The notes under the pieces were generated by a model. That model was not told the origin of the DNA. It did no database searches and saw only the letters and a program-made list of their open reading frames with translations. 64,000 nt of DNA, taken from contig JAFAFL010000034.1 of assembly GCA_023423535.1 (NCBI GenBank), positions 9,026 through 73,025 of the forward strand, given 5' to 3'. Positions 19,663 through 28,630 of this stretch are shown one piece after another. The translations under genes were made by a program, and so were the position numbers. Within the stretch, counting starts at the first letter, position 1, and every line of letters starts with the position of its first letter. The DNA comes from Pseudomonadota bacterium. GTDB lineage: Bacteria > Myxococcota > Myxococcia > Myxococcales > Myxococcaceae.

Positions 19663-21687
19663 ATGCACCTGCGCAGCGCACTGAAGCTGTCGTCGCTCCC
19701 GCTGTCCCTGCTCCTCGTCGCCGGCGGAGGGTTCGGCTGTGGGCTCGGTCCCGATGCCGCGGTGGAGGTCACTGCGGAAGCGCCGCAGCCGGACGCGCAG
19801 GTCGAGCAGGCCTCCACGCTGCCGTCGGACCTCGCGCCCTACTTCGATCCGGTCAGCGCGCCGGCGGACGGCTACCGCGTGGTGGGCACGCTCACCCCGC
19901 CCGCATGGTCCTGGGGTCAGATCGAGCTGCTCGAGGGCTTTCAGCAGTTCCGCAGCGAGTACTACAACCGGCGCACCGAGAAGCTGCGTTCCGTGGACAC
20001 CTTCCAGTCGTCCACCTACCCGGTGCGGACCTACTTCGGCGCGCTGAACCAGCAGCTCGTCGATGCCTTCAACCTCTTCTACGCGCACGCATGCGCGTCG
20101 GGCGGGACGGTCTGTCCGGTGCCGGGGCCCACGCGTCCGGCCGCGCGGTTCGTACTCCTCCACAAGGGCCGCGCCACCGCCGCGCGCACCTGCGACGTGA
20201 ACAAGACCCCGGCGCTGCTCGTGCACGGGGCGCTGCAGGACGCCAACGTCTTCCTCTTCCCCAACGGCAACGACGGAGCGGGCGGGACCTGGGAGGGCGC
20301 GCCGCAGCTGACCGGCATGGTGCAGTCCTTCGAGGCGCAGGGCCGCTGCACCTACGCGGTGACCTTCGGCTCGTTCCACGGCGACAACTTCAACCACGCG
20401 ATCCACGTGCGGAACGCGGTGGCGCGGGTGAAGGCGCTGCATCCCGGCGTGCCACGCGTGGACGTGGTGGCGTGGAGCAAGGGCGTGCTCGCGGTGGATG
20501 CGTGGCTGACCAACGCGCCGTCGTGGACGGGCTTCTCCACCACGCAGTTCTTCGAGCGACTGGCCGCGGCGCAGGCGGCGCGGGTGCCGGCGTACGACGA
20601 CTCGGTGCGCGTGTACGTGGCGCTGTCCGGCCCGCACCGGGGGATCGATCTCAACTTCCGGCATCCGATCCACACGCTGACGATCGCGAGCACCGCTTCG
20701 AATGCGCCGGTGGGCCGCGGGCCGATGCCGTGGACGTACTTCAGCGCCATGCAGTGCGTGACCTGGGGCCCCGAGGTGCCCTGGTACGACAACCCCTACG
20801 CGCAGGGCGTGTGCGAGGGCGCGGGCGGGACGTGGCCGGACTACTTCCGGCGCATCTACGTGTCGAACCTCAGCGGGCTCGATTCCGCGGGCAGGCCGGT
20901 GACGGGCGGCACGCTGCTGGGTCTGAACGTGACGCAGGGGCTCTCGTCCTCCGCGTTCAGCTTCGACGAGTACAACCTCAGCCTCTTCGGCAGCGTGGAT
21001 GATGGGGGCGTGTACCGCACCGCCTATCCCGGTCAGCTCCAGGCAGCGGCGGACCTGCGCGCGCTCTACCCGATCCCGGATCGCTCGAGCAGCGTGTGGC
21101 TGAACGTCGATCCGGACAAGACGCGGTACTTCCCGTGGCTGGTGCAGAAGCTCGTCTTCAATCCGTACAACGCGTTCATCGCCGGGGGCTACCTTGCGTC
21201 CTCGGATATGCGTACGTGCAAGACGACCGCGTTCGCGCCCTCGACGTCTCCCTGCTTCGCCTACCACGCGTACAACCTGAACCCCAACCGCGAGGGCTAC
21301 GACTTCAGCGGCTACGGGAAGTACCGGCTGATGCACGGGCTGGGCATCGGCGCGGCGGTGAGCATGGGCGGAAAGTTCATCGACCGGCTCGCGCAGCGTT
21401 CGCTCGATTCGCGGCTGCCTTCGCTCTACGTGCTGCACGGCACCGCGGCGGGCGCGGGCGAGCCGTTCGAGACCGACGGGATGACCTGCTCCTCCTGCGC
21501 GCCGCGCGGTGACGGCGTGCTCTTCGAGGCCAGCATTGCCGCGATGGGCCAGCTCACCCAGGGATGGTCTTCGGCGAAGAAGACCGCCAGCGCGAAGCAG
21601 GAGGGCGTGCCGTACGGGCACCTCGAGGTCGGTGTCACGCCGGCGGTGTGGAACAAGATCCTCGGGCACTTCGCGGCGAGGGACTGA
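19663..21687 (+). CDS. Secreted lipase/esterase-like lipoprotein
   Basis: The 674-residue protein has a signal peptide with a lipoprotein-like end (GGFGC). An alpha/beta hydrolase domain (about residues 170-380) follows, with TPALLVHGA and elbow VAWSKGV, in which Ala replaces the first Gly of GxSxG, as in class 2 lipases. Later features are LSGPHRG and a C-terminal region with VPYGHLEVG, which could hold the catalytic His. It probably hydrolyses lipids outside the cell, feeding the acyl-CoA synthetase two genes upstream. Convergent with the KAS III-like gene (10-base gap). Confidence 0.78.
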   Translation: MHLRSALKLSSLPLSLLLVAGGGFGCGLGPDAAVEVTAEAPQPDAQVEQASTLPSDLAPYFDPVSAPADGYRVVGTLTPPAWSWGQIELLEGFQQFRSEYYNRRTEKLRSVDTFQSSTYPVRTYFGALNQQLVDAFNLFYAHACASGGTVCPVPGPTRPAARFVLLHKGRATAARTCDVNKTPALLVHGALQDANVFLFPNGNDGAGGTWEGAPQLTGMVQSFEAQGRCTYAVTFGSFHGDNFNHAIHVRNAVARVKALHPGVPRVDVVAWSKGVLAVDAWLTNAPSWTGFSTTQFFERLAAAQAARVPAYDDSVRVYVALSGPHRGIDLNFRHPIHTLTIASTASNAPVGRGPMPWTYFSAMQCVTWGPEVPWYDNPYAQGVCEGAGGTWPDYFRRIYVSNLSGLDSAGRPVTGGTLLGLNVTQGLSSSAFSFDEYNLSLFGSVDDGGVYRTAYPGQLQAAADLRALYPIPDRSSSVWLNVDPDKTRYFPWLVQKLVFNPYNAFIAGGYLASSDMRTCKTTAFAPSTSPCFAYHAYNLNPNREGYDFSGYGKYRLMHGLGIGAAVSMGGKFIDRLAQRSLDSRLPSLYVLHGTAAGAGEPFETDGMTCSSCAPRGDGVLFEASIAAMGQLTQGWSSAKKTASAKQEGVPYGHLEVGVTPAVWNKILGHFAARD

Positions 21688-21697
21688 CCCTTTCGCT

Positions 21698-22690
21698 CTA
21701 CGTGGTCCAGCGGAACACGGCGGAGGCCATGCTCAGGCCGCCGCCGCTGGCGCAGAAGGCCACGAGGTCGCCGCGGCGCACCTTCCCCTGCTCCACCGCG
21801 TCGTCGAGCGTCATGGGGATGCAGGCGCTGCCGGTGTAGCCCCACTTGTCCATCACGCAGTGCGCGCGCTCCACCGGCTGGCCGAGCGCCGCCATCGTCG
21901 CCTCGATGGTCCGGCGGTTGAGCTGGGTGAAGACGTAGAGGCCCACGTCCTCGAGCTTCACGCCCGCGCGGTCGAGCACCTGATTGAGGAGGCGCGGCCA
22001 CTGCTCGGTGTTGAAGGTGGCGGGGAACTTCCGCACGAACTGCACGGTGGGCTTGCCGGCCGGGCCGAGCGTCTCGACCGTCGCGGGACGTGAGGTGCCG
22101 CCGGCGTAGATGCCCAGCGCGTCGTGGTAGCTGCCCTCTGCCAGGAGCTTCGCGCCGAGGAAGCCCGGCCCCTCGCCCGCGCCGAGGATCACCGCGCCCG
22201 CGCCGTCCGCGAACAGGGTGCAGGTCTTCTTGTCCGACCAGTCCACGTAGCGCGTCATCCCGTACGCGCCGACCACGAGGACGTGCCGGTACGACTCGTC
22301 CGCCGCGATCGTCTTGCTCGCCACGTCCAGTGCGGTGACCCAGCCGGCGCAGGCGGCGTTCACGTCGAAGGTGCCGGCGTTGCGCGCGCCGAGCTTCGTC
22401 TGCACCACCGAGGAGGTCGCGGGGCTGAGGTAGTCCGGCGTGTCGGTGGCGACGATGATCAGGTCGAGGTCTTCCGCGGACAGCCCCGCGCGCGCGAGCG
22501 CCTGCTCTGCCGCGGCCACCGCGAGGTCGCTCGTCACCTGATCGTCCGACATCACGTGGCGCTGATGGATGCCCACGTTCTGCACGAGCCACGCGTCGAA
22601 CTCCTGGCCGAGCCGCGCCTCGAGCTCCTTGTTGGTGATGCACCGCTCCGGCACGTAGCGGCCGGTGGACAGGATGCGCGCGTACCTCAT
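21698..22690 (-). CDS. KAS III-like acyltransferase with altered active site
   Basis: The 330-residue protein has the thiolase/KAS III fold and keeps the acyl-accepting Cys (Cys114 in NAACAGW). The FabH His is replaced (FTQLNRR; Thr255 at the His position) and the FabH Asn is replaced (KWGYTGSAC; Tyr285). It is thus not a standard FabH and more likely transfers or condenses acyl groups in a specialised pathway. It overlaps the upstream TetR stop by 4 bases (ATGA) and is probably regulated by it. Confidence 0.82.
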   Translation of the reverse strand: MRYARILSTGRYVPERCITNKELEARLGQEFDAWLVQNVGIHQRHVMSDDQVTSDLAVAAAEQALARAGLSAEDLDLIIVATDTPDYLSPATSSVVQTKLGARNAGTFDVNAACAGWVTALDVASKTIAADESYRHVLVVGAYGMTRYVDWSDKKTCTLFADGAGAVILGAGEGPGFLGAKLLAEGSYHDALGIYAGGTSRPATVETLGPAGKPTVQFVRKFPATFNTEQWPRLLNQVLDRAGVKLEDVGLYVFTQLNRRTIEATMAALGQPVERAHCVMDKWGYTGSACIPMTLDDAVEQGKVRRGDLVAFCASGGGLSMASAVFRWTT

Positions 22691-23415
22691 GACGGCTTGC
22701 TCCTCCGGGGCGGACGGGGCTTCTGCTTCTGCGGATCGCTTCCGGCCGCGATGCCGCCGCGGATGAAGGCCAGCGCGCTCTGGATGACCTCTTCCGGCGG
22801 GCGCTTCTTTCCCCACAGCACGTAGCGCATGCCCAGGAAGTCCGCGACGCCCATCAGGGCCCAGGCCAGCGTCTCGGCGTCCATCGGCTTCAGCTCGCCG
22901 CGGGTCATCGCGTCCTGCAGGCCCTTCGCGTAGGGCTCGGCGATGCGCCGGTAGTAGCGGCGGAAGCAGTCGGGATCGACGAACTCGGCCTGGCGCACGA
23001 TCCGGTAGAGCAGCCGGTGCGCCGCGGCGAAGCCGAAGAAGGCGCGCAGGCCCGCCTCCTCTACCGCGAGCCTGTCCGCCTCGCCCACCCCTGCGACCGC
23101 TTCGCCGAGGTGCGCCCGCAGCCGCTCGCCGAGGTTGTCCACCACCTCCACGAACAGGCCCTTCTTGTCCGCGAAGTACACGTAGAAGGTGCCCAGCGCG
23201 ACGTCCGCCTCGCGGGTGATGTCGGAGATCGAGGCGGCCTCGTAGCCCACGTCGCCGAAGATCCGCTCCGCAGCGTCCACGAGCTTCTGCCGCGTCCGCG
23301 CCCCGCGTGCGGTGACCGGAGCCGAGGGGCCCGTGGGACCTGCTCCGGCCGAGCCAGCCGCGGAGGATGGCGGCCGCTTCGCGCGCGAGGACGATGAAGT
23401 TGAAGGGCGATTCAT
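22687..23415 (-). CDS. TetR family transcriptional regulator
   Basis: The 242-residue protein has a Ser/Pro/Ala-rich N-terminus and then a canonical TetR DNA-binding domain at about 38-90 (ARTRQKLVDAAERIF, ISDITREADVALGTFYVYF, KKGLFVEVV). The C-terminal ligand domain is of the size usual in fatty-acid regulators. It heads an operon with the KAS III-like gene and likely controls it and itself. Confidence 0.88.
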   Translation of the reverse strand: MNRPSTSSSSRAKRPPSSAAGSAGAGPTGPSAPVTARGARTRQKLVDAAERIFGDVGYEAASISDITREADVALGTFYVYFADKKGLFVEVVDNLGERLRAHLGEAVAGVGEADRLAVEEAGLRAFFGFAAAHRLLYRIVRQAEFVDPDCFRRYYRRIAEPYAKGLQDAMTRGELKPMDAETLAWALMGVADFLGMRYVLWGKKRPPEEVIQSALAFIRGGIAAGSDPQKQKPRPPRRSKPS

Positions 23416-23472
23416 GTTTCAGCCGCCCTAGCACCGGCGCGCCGGGAGAGTCAAAGCGGGCCCAGTCGCGCT

Positions 23473-24255
23473 TCACGACAGCGGTAGAAGTTCCGGAGGA
23501 AGCGCTTCGTCCGTCACCCAGCGGCGCACGGTCTCGGAGAAGAGCGCCGGGGCCTCGAGGTTCCACACGTGGCCGGCCCGCGGGACGAGTACGCCGCGGG
23601 CGCCTCGGATCTCGCGGGCCATCCGCTTCGCCGCGCTCTTCGCCGGCAGCGTCTCGCGCTCGCCGACTGCAATGAGCGTTCGCGCGGAGGCTTCAGGTGG
23701 CAGCCTCATCCCCATCAGCGCGCGGGTGAAGTGGCGGGTGAACCGGGCGTTGGCGGAGAGGGCGAGGTCCTCGCGGAAGTGATCCGCGTATTCCTTCGGG
23801 ATGCCGAACTGCTTCACCGATGCGTCGATGAGCCAGCGGCGCGGGAGCACCTCGTAGAGGCCCGCGGAGAGCAGCGAGAGGCCGCCGAGAAACTTCCCCA
23901 GGCCCGCCGCGGAGCCGGTGACGAAGAGGCTCGCGATCTTCTCCGGGTATCGCTGCATCAACGCTAGGCCCACCGCGCCGCCGAGCGACAGGCCCACCAC
24001 GTGCGCGCGACCTCCCTGCGCCTTCGCCTCGATCAGCGCAGCGACCTGCTCCGCCGAACCCTCCAGCGTGAAGGGCTTCACTTCCGCGCTCCGGCCCTGC
24101 TCGGGGAGATCCGGCGCGAGCAGGTGGAACTCGCCCAGCGCTTCGAACTGCGGCGCCCACTGCCGGCTGCTCATCCCGCCGCCGTGGAGGAAGACGATCG
24201 TCTCGTCGCGATCGGTGCCGGCCTCGAGGTGATGAAGGAGCGCGCTCACGCTCAC
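23473..24255 (-). CDS. Alpha/beta hydrolase
   Basis: A 260-residue alpha/beta hydrolase: oxyanion loop LHGGGMSS, nucleophile Ser90 in GLSLGGA and a late His in RAGHVWNLEAP. The start is the GTG at 24255 that overlaps the stop of the upstream lipase-like gene (GTGA); a second GTG six bases later is possible. No signal peptide. The substrate is unknown; lactonase-, esterase- and haloperoxidase-like members share these motifs. Confidence 0.82.
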   Translation of the reverse strand: MSVSALLHHLEAGTDRDETIVFLHGGGMSSRQWAPQFEALGEFHLLAPDLPEQGRSAEVKPFTLEGSAEQVAALIEAKAQGGRAHVVGLSLGGAVGLALMQRYPEKIASLFVTGSAAGLGKFLGGLSLLSAGLYEVLPRRWLIDASVKQFGIPKEYADHFREDLALSANARFTRHFTRALMGMRLPPEASARTLIAVGERETLPAKSAAKRMAREIRGARGVLVPRAGHVWNLEAPALFSETVRRWVTDEALPPELLPLS

Positions 24256-25430
24256 GCGGAGGTCTCGCCGCCGTCCTCGCGAAGGAGGAAGTCCGTCACC
24301 CGGCGCCACACGTCGAGGAACTCGGGCCGCCGGAAGCCGGTGGCGCTGATGAGCCAGTCCACGTGCGGCGGGCGGTGCTCGGGCGCGTCGAAGTGGCCGA
24401 TGATGTCGAGGTGGTCCGCCCACACCGCGGCGATGATCTCGCCGAAGGGCTGGCTCAGCGTGGGGACGATCCCGTCCGCGGCCCGTTCGTCGGGCACGAT
24501 CCCGTAGGCCTGGAGGAGCGCGTCCTGATGCGCCTCGCTCAGGGGTGGCGCCTGGGTGCGCGCGCGGCCGTGGAGGAACGCGTAGAGGTTGTGGCTCCCC
24601 TGCGCGTAGGGGTCGAGGCCGGTGGAGAGCCTCGTGCGCAGCGACGGCGGCCGGGCCTGGGTGACGACGCTGCCGTAGCGGATGCCCTCGCGCGGAGCGA
24701 CGCCGGCGTTGAAGAGGTCGATGCCCGCGGGCGTGAGCTGCGTGACCAGAGACTGATCGCGGCTGACCTGCGAGAGGAACGTGGAGAGCGCGGTGCGGCG
24801 GTCGGCGCTGAAGTCCTCGAGCAGCTCCTTGAAGAGCTGGTCCACGATCGTCTCTCGCCAGCCGAGCAGCGAGTCCACCTTCACCACCGCGCCCACGACC
24901 TTCAGCAGGTACCCGAGCGGCAGCCGCCCGAAGCGCAGGATGTAGACGGTGAACAGCGAGAGCAGCCCCAGCAGCTTCGCGCCCATGAGGCCGCTGAAGA
25001 ACTGCGCGGTGCCGGTGCCCTTGTGCGGCGTGGCCACGCACACGACCGTTCGCACGCGCTGCGCGAAGCGCTCCGGCGGCGGCAGTCCGGAGAGCTCCGC
25101 CGGCGAACCGAGGTTCACGCCCGGCGTGACGAACAGCCGCGCATCGAGCCCGCCGGTGGAGTGGCCGATGAGGTGGATCGGCCCGTCATCGTCACCGCCG
25201 GTCTTCGCCAGCTCCGCGAGGAGATCCGCGGCGCGCGTGCGGATGGACGCGGTCGGGTGCGAGAGGACGTGGAAGACCTCCGCCTCCACGCCTCGGCGCG
25301 CGAGCTCGTCCTTCAACGTGTCGTAGACGTGCCCGAAGTAGACGATCTCGCCGAGGTTCGCGAAGCCGAAGAACCCTGGCAGGAGGTAGATGCGGTGCTT
25401 CTCGCGCCGCGCGGCGGACGGACCGGGCAT
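24252..25430 (-). CDS. Alpha/beta hydrolase, lipase-like
   Basis: The 392-residue protein contains YLLPGFFGFANL (oxyanion region) and the lipase elbow IGHSTGGLDARL (Ser91), followed by VATPHKGT, which is typical of triacylglycerol lipases. Candidate acid and His are toward the C-terminus (DERAADGIVP; HLDIIGHFD). It lacks a clear signal peptide. It forms a two-gene operon with the following hydrolase. Confidence 0.8.
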   Translation of the reverse strand: MPGPSAARREKHRIYLLPGFFGFANLGEIVYFGHVYDTLKDELARRGVEAEVFHVLSHPTASIRTRAADLLAELAKTGGDDDGPIHLIGHSTGGLDARLFVTPGVNLGSPAELSGLPPPERFAQRVRTVVCVATPHKGTGTAQFFSGLMGAKLLGLLSLFTVYILRFGRLPLGYLLKVVGAVVKVDSLLGWRETIVDQLFKELLEDFSADRRTALSTFLSQVSRDQSLVTQLTPAGIDLFNAGVAPREGIRYGSVVTQARPPSLRTRLSTGLDPYAQGSHNLYAFLHGRARTQAPPLSEAHQDALLQAYGIVPDERAADGIVPTLSQPFGEIIAAVWADHLDIIGHFDAPEHRPPHVDWLISATGFRRPEFLDVWRRVTDFLLREDGGETSA

Positions 25431-25508
25431 ACCGCTCCGAAGATAAGTGCACCTTCGCGATTGCCCGCCTCGAATCGGCAGGGCTTTTCGTCGGCCGTTC
25501 TGCGGCGT

Positions 25509-25961
25509 TCACTCACGCGGCGCGCGGCGGGCCCGGACCGCGTAGGCCACTTCGGTGCAGCCCTGGTACGAGCCGGAGACGATGCTCTCGCCGGTGAAGC
25601 CGTCGCCCGCTGCGTCGATCACCGCCTCCATCTGCGCGCGCGATCCCAGCGCGGCGCTGCGGCAACGCACGAGGAGCCGGCAGCCGCTCTGCACGGTCTC
25701 GCAGCTGACCACGCCGCCGAAGGGCGAGACGAAGTGGCCCTCGCCGTCGAACTCGAGCGGGTCGGTGGAGTGCTCGCGCGCGCCGTCGCAGGTGCCGGTC
25801 ACGTGCCTCAGCGTGAAGTCCGCGGCGTAGAGGCCGGAGACCTCCGGGCACTGCTCGTCGGGAAGGGGTGGAGGAAGCTCCGCGGGCGGCTCCTCGGGAC
25901 CGCCACAAGCGAGGGCGAAGGACAACAGCGCGACGGCCACAAGCACCGCTTTGGCTCTCAC
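25509..25961 (-). CDS. Small hypothetical lipoprotein
   Basis: The 150-residue product has a signal peptide with lipobox FALAC (Cys19), a Pro/Glu linker and six further Cys residues (for example CPEVSG, VTGTCDG, CETVQSGCRLLVRC) that could form disulfides. The residual pattern is a single small beta domain. No family is recognised. Confidence 0.65.
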   Translation of the reverse strand: MRAKAVLVAVALLSFALACGGPEEPPAELPPPLPDEQCPEVSGLYAADFTLRHVTGTCDGAREHSTDPLEFDGEGHFVSPFGGVVSCETVQSGCRLLVRCRSAALGSRAQMEAVIDAAGDGFTGESIVSGSYQGCTEVAYAVRARRAPRE

Positions 25962-26128
25962 GTACCGAAGCTTATGGACGCATGGGTCAACGCGAATAGA
26001 TGAGTCAGGCCCGACACCTGGCCCTTGTCCTCGACGGATGCAGGCAGGCGGACGCCGCTCCGATTCAATCCGCTCGTGCGTTCGGATAAGTGGGTGTGAA
26101 CCGCCCCAGTCCCGAACGGAGTGAGTGC

Positions 26129-28624
26129 ATGCGCGCGTGGAGCTACCAGGACTTCGTGAAGGACGCCCTCACCCGCGTGCCGGAGGTCTCGTGCGAGGCC
26201 CTGCGCGAGGTCTCGTCGGGACGCTGCGTGGTGCTCGACGTGCGCGAGGCGGACGAGACGAAGGGCGGCACGCTGCCCGGCGCGACGCTGCTGCCGCGCG
26301 GCCTGGTGGAGAAGCACGTGGGCGAGCACGTGCCGTCGAAGGACCTGCCCATCTACGTGTACTGCTCCACCGGCAACCGGTCCGCGCTGGTCGCCGACAC
26401 GCTGCTGAAGATGGGCTACGGGCGCGTGCACAACCTGCAGGGCGGCATCGAGCGCTGGCGTCATCTCGGGCTGCCGCTGGAGGCCACGGGCGCGGTGTGC
26501 CGCCTGCCGGGCGCGCGGCTCGACTGGGCGGAGGTCCGGCGCGAGTTCGCGATCGTCGGGCGCAAGGTTCCGGTGCTCGGCAGCGGTGAGCGGCCGGTCG
26601 TGTACATGGACCACGCCGCGTCCACCCACGCGCCGCAGAGCGTGCTGCAGGCCTACACGGACTTCGTCCAGCACGAGTACGCGAACGTGCACCGCGGCAC
26701 GCACCTGCTCTCGCGCAAGGCGACGGAGCGCTTCGACGAGGCCTACTGGATCGTCGCCGACTTCATCGGCGCGGAGCTGCGCAAGGGCGCGATCTGCTTC
26801 ACCGCGAATACGACGCAGGCCATCGACCTCTGCTCGCACGTGATGGCGGACCGGCCGGGGAAGGTCGTCACCACCGAGCTCGAGCACCACTCCAACGAGC
26901 TGACCCACCGCCGCCGCGGACCGGTGCTGCGCGCGCGGGTGAACGACGACGGGACGCTGGATCTCGATCACCTCGAGAGCCTCCTGCGGAAGAACGACGT
27001 GAAGCTCGTGGCGGTGACGCTGGGCTCGAACGTCACCGGCGTGATGCCGGACCTGCGGGCGATCGCGCGGATGGCGCACGAGAACGGCGCGCTGGTGCTC
27101 GCGGATGCGGCGCAGGCGTTGGCGAGGCTGCCCATCGACGTGCGGCCCTTCGAGGACGCGGAGCACATCGACTTCCTCGTGGGCGCGGGACACAAGGCGT
27201 ACGCGCCATTCGGCGCAGGCTTCCTCTACGGGCCGCGCGCGCTGATGGACGAGGCCCCGCCCTACATCCCCTCTGGTGGCACCGCGTCGCAGGTGAACGC
27301 GCGCTCGGCGGAGTACCTCAAGGCGCCGGACCGGCATCACGGAGGGACGCCGAACATCGCCGGCGTGGTGGGCATGGCGAAGGCGCTGCAGTTCCTCTCG
27401 GCGATCGGCATGGAGGAGATCCGCCGCCACGAGGTGAAGCTCACCGAGCGCATCCTGCGCGGCTTCGAGCGCATGGGCGGCGTCACCGTGTACGGCCCCG
27501 GCAGCGCGGAGGAGCGGCTCGGCGTCGTCTCCTTCAACGTCGCGGGCGTGAGCGATCTGCTCACCGCGGCGGTGCTCTCCGAGGAGGGCGCGGTGGCGGT
27601 GCGCAACGGCCGCTTCTGCGCGCACATCTACGTGGACCGGTTGCTCAGCGCGGCGGCGAAGCGCGCGGGTGCGGAGGCGCTCGTGGATGGGCAGGGCGCG
27701 GGGCTGGCGGGCACCGGTGACGCGCAGCCCACGGGCGCGGTGAGGGCTTCGGTGGGGCTCTACAACGACGAGGCGGACGTGGATCGCCTGCTCGAGTTCG
27801 TGGGCCGGGTGAAGGAGCGGCAGTGGCAGGGCCGCTACCGCGTGAAGGGCGACGCCATCAGCGCGGAGTTCGCGGGGCGCTGCGCGGATCGGTGGATGGA
27901 GAGCACGCAGGACGCGGATCACCCGCTGGCGGACGCGGCGCAGGAGCACGGCTACGAGTTCGTCACGCTGCAGCCGGACGGTGGTTGCCGCAGCTACCTC
28001 GTGGCGGATCCGCAGTCGCGCGAGGCGATGATCGTGGACCCGCTGCGCGAGAAGGTGGACGAGTACCTCGACCTGCTCACCGCGCGCGGGCTGAAGCTCC
28101 GCTACACGGTGGAGACGCACACCCACGCGGACCATCTCTCCGGCTCGGCGCGGCTGAAGGATCTGACCGGCTGCCAGATGCTCATGCACCAGGCCTCGAC
28201 CGCGCCGTGCGTGGACCGGCCGCTGCTGGACGGCGACGTGGTGGAGCTGGGGCGGCTGCGCATCGAGGTCATCGCCACGCCGGGCCACACGCAGGACGGG
28301 CTCTGTCTGGTCATGCCGGGCCGCGTGCTCACCGGCGACACGCTGCTCATCGAGGCCTGCGGAAGGACCGATCTGCCGACGGGCGATGCGCAGGCGCTGT
28401 GGACTTCGCTGCAGCGGTTGGCGGCGCTGCCGGACGACACGCTGGTGCTCCCCGCTCACGACTACAAGGGCCGCCGCGCGAGCACCATCGGCCGCGAGAA
28501 GCTGCACAACCCACGGCTGCAGTTCCAGACCGCGGTCGAGTTCGCCGAGGCGATGGGCGCACTGAACCTGCCGGCGCCCGCGAAGATGCGCGAGGCGATC
28601 CAGAACAACCTCCACTGCCTGTAG
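26129..28624 (+). CDS. Rhodanese - cysteine desulfurase - persulfide dioxygenase triple fusion
   Basis: One 831-residue polypeptide carries three sulfur enzymes. Residues 20-125 are a rhodanese domain with active Cys79 in YCSTGNRS. Residues about 155-565 are a class V (SufS-type) cysteine desulfurase with the PLP-stacking His (LEHHSNE, 252-257), Schiff-base Lys356 (GAGHKAYAPFG) and catalytic Cys497 (GRFCAH). Residues about 605-831 are an ETHE1-like metallo-beta-lactamase persulfide dioxygenase with His664, His666, Asp668, His669 (THTHADHLSG), His720, Asp737 and His777. Likely flow: cysteine sulfur to enzyme persulfide, then oxidation to sulfite. A sulfite exporter gene follows directly. The ATG at 26129 has a GGAG site; an upstream start at 26090 is less likely. 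Confidence 0.92.
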   Translation: MRAWSYQDFVKDALTRVPEVSCEALREVSSGRCVVLDVREADETKGGTLPGATLLPRGLVEKHVGEHVPSKDLPIYVYCSTGNRSALVADTLLKMGYGRVHNLQGGIERWRHLGLPLEATGAVCRLPGARLDWAEVRREFAIVGRKVPVLGSGERPVVYMDHAASTHAPQSVLQAYTDFVQHEYANVHRGTHLLSRKATERFDEAYWIVADFIGAELRKGAICFTANTTQAIDLCSHVMADRPGKVVTTELEHHSNELTHRRRGPVLRARVNDDGTLDLDHLESLLRKNDVKLVAVTLGSNVTGVMPDLRAIARMAHENGALVLADAAQALARLPIDVRPFEDAEHIDFLVGAGHKAYAPFGAGFLYGPRALMDEAPPYIPSGGTASQVNARSAEYLKAPDRHHGGTPNIAGVVGMAKALQFLSAIGMEEIRRHEVKLTERILRGFERMGGVTVYGPGSAEERLGVVSFNVAGVSDLLTAAVLSEEGAVAVRNGRFCAHIYVDRLLSAAAKRAGAEALVDGQGAGLAGTGDAQPTGAVRASVGLYNDEADVDRLLEFVGRVKERQWQGRYRVKGDAISAEFAGRCADRWMESTQDADHPLADAAQEHGYEFVTLQPDGGCRSYLVADPQSREAMIVDPLREKVDEYLDLLTARGLKLRYTVETHTHADHLSGSARLKDLTGCQMLMHQASTAPCVDRPLLDGDVVELGRLRIEVIATPGHTQDGLCLVMPGRVLTGDTLLIEACGRTDLPTGDAQALWTSLQRLAALPDDTLVLPAHDYKGRRASTIGREKLHNPRLQFQTAVEFAEAMGALNLPAPAKMREAIQNNLHCL

Positions 28625-28630
28625 CGGGTG

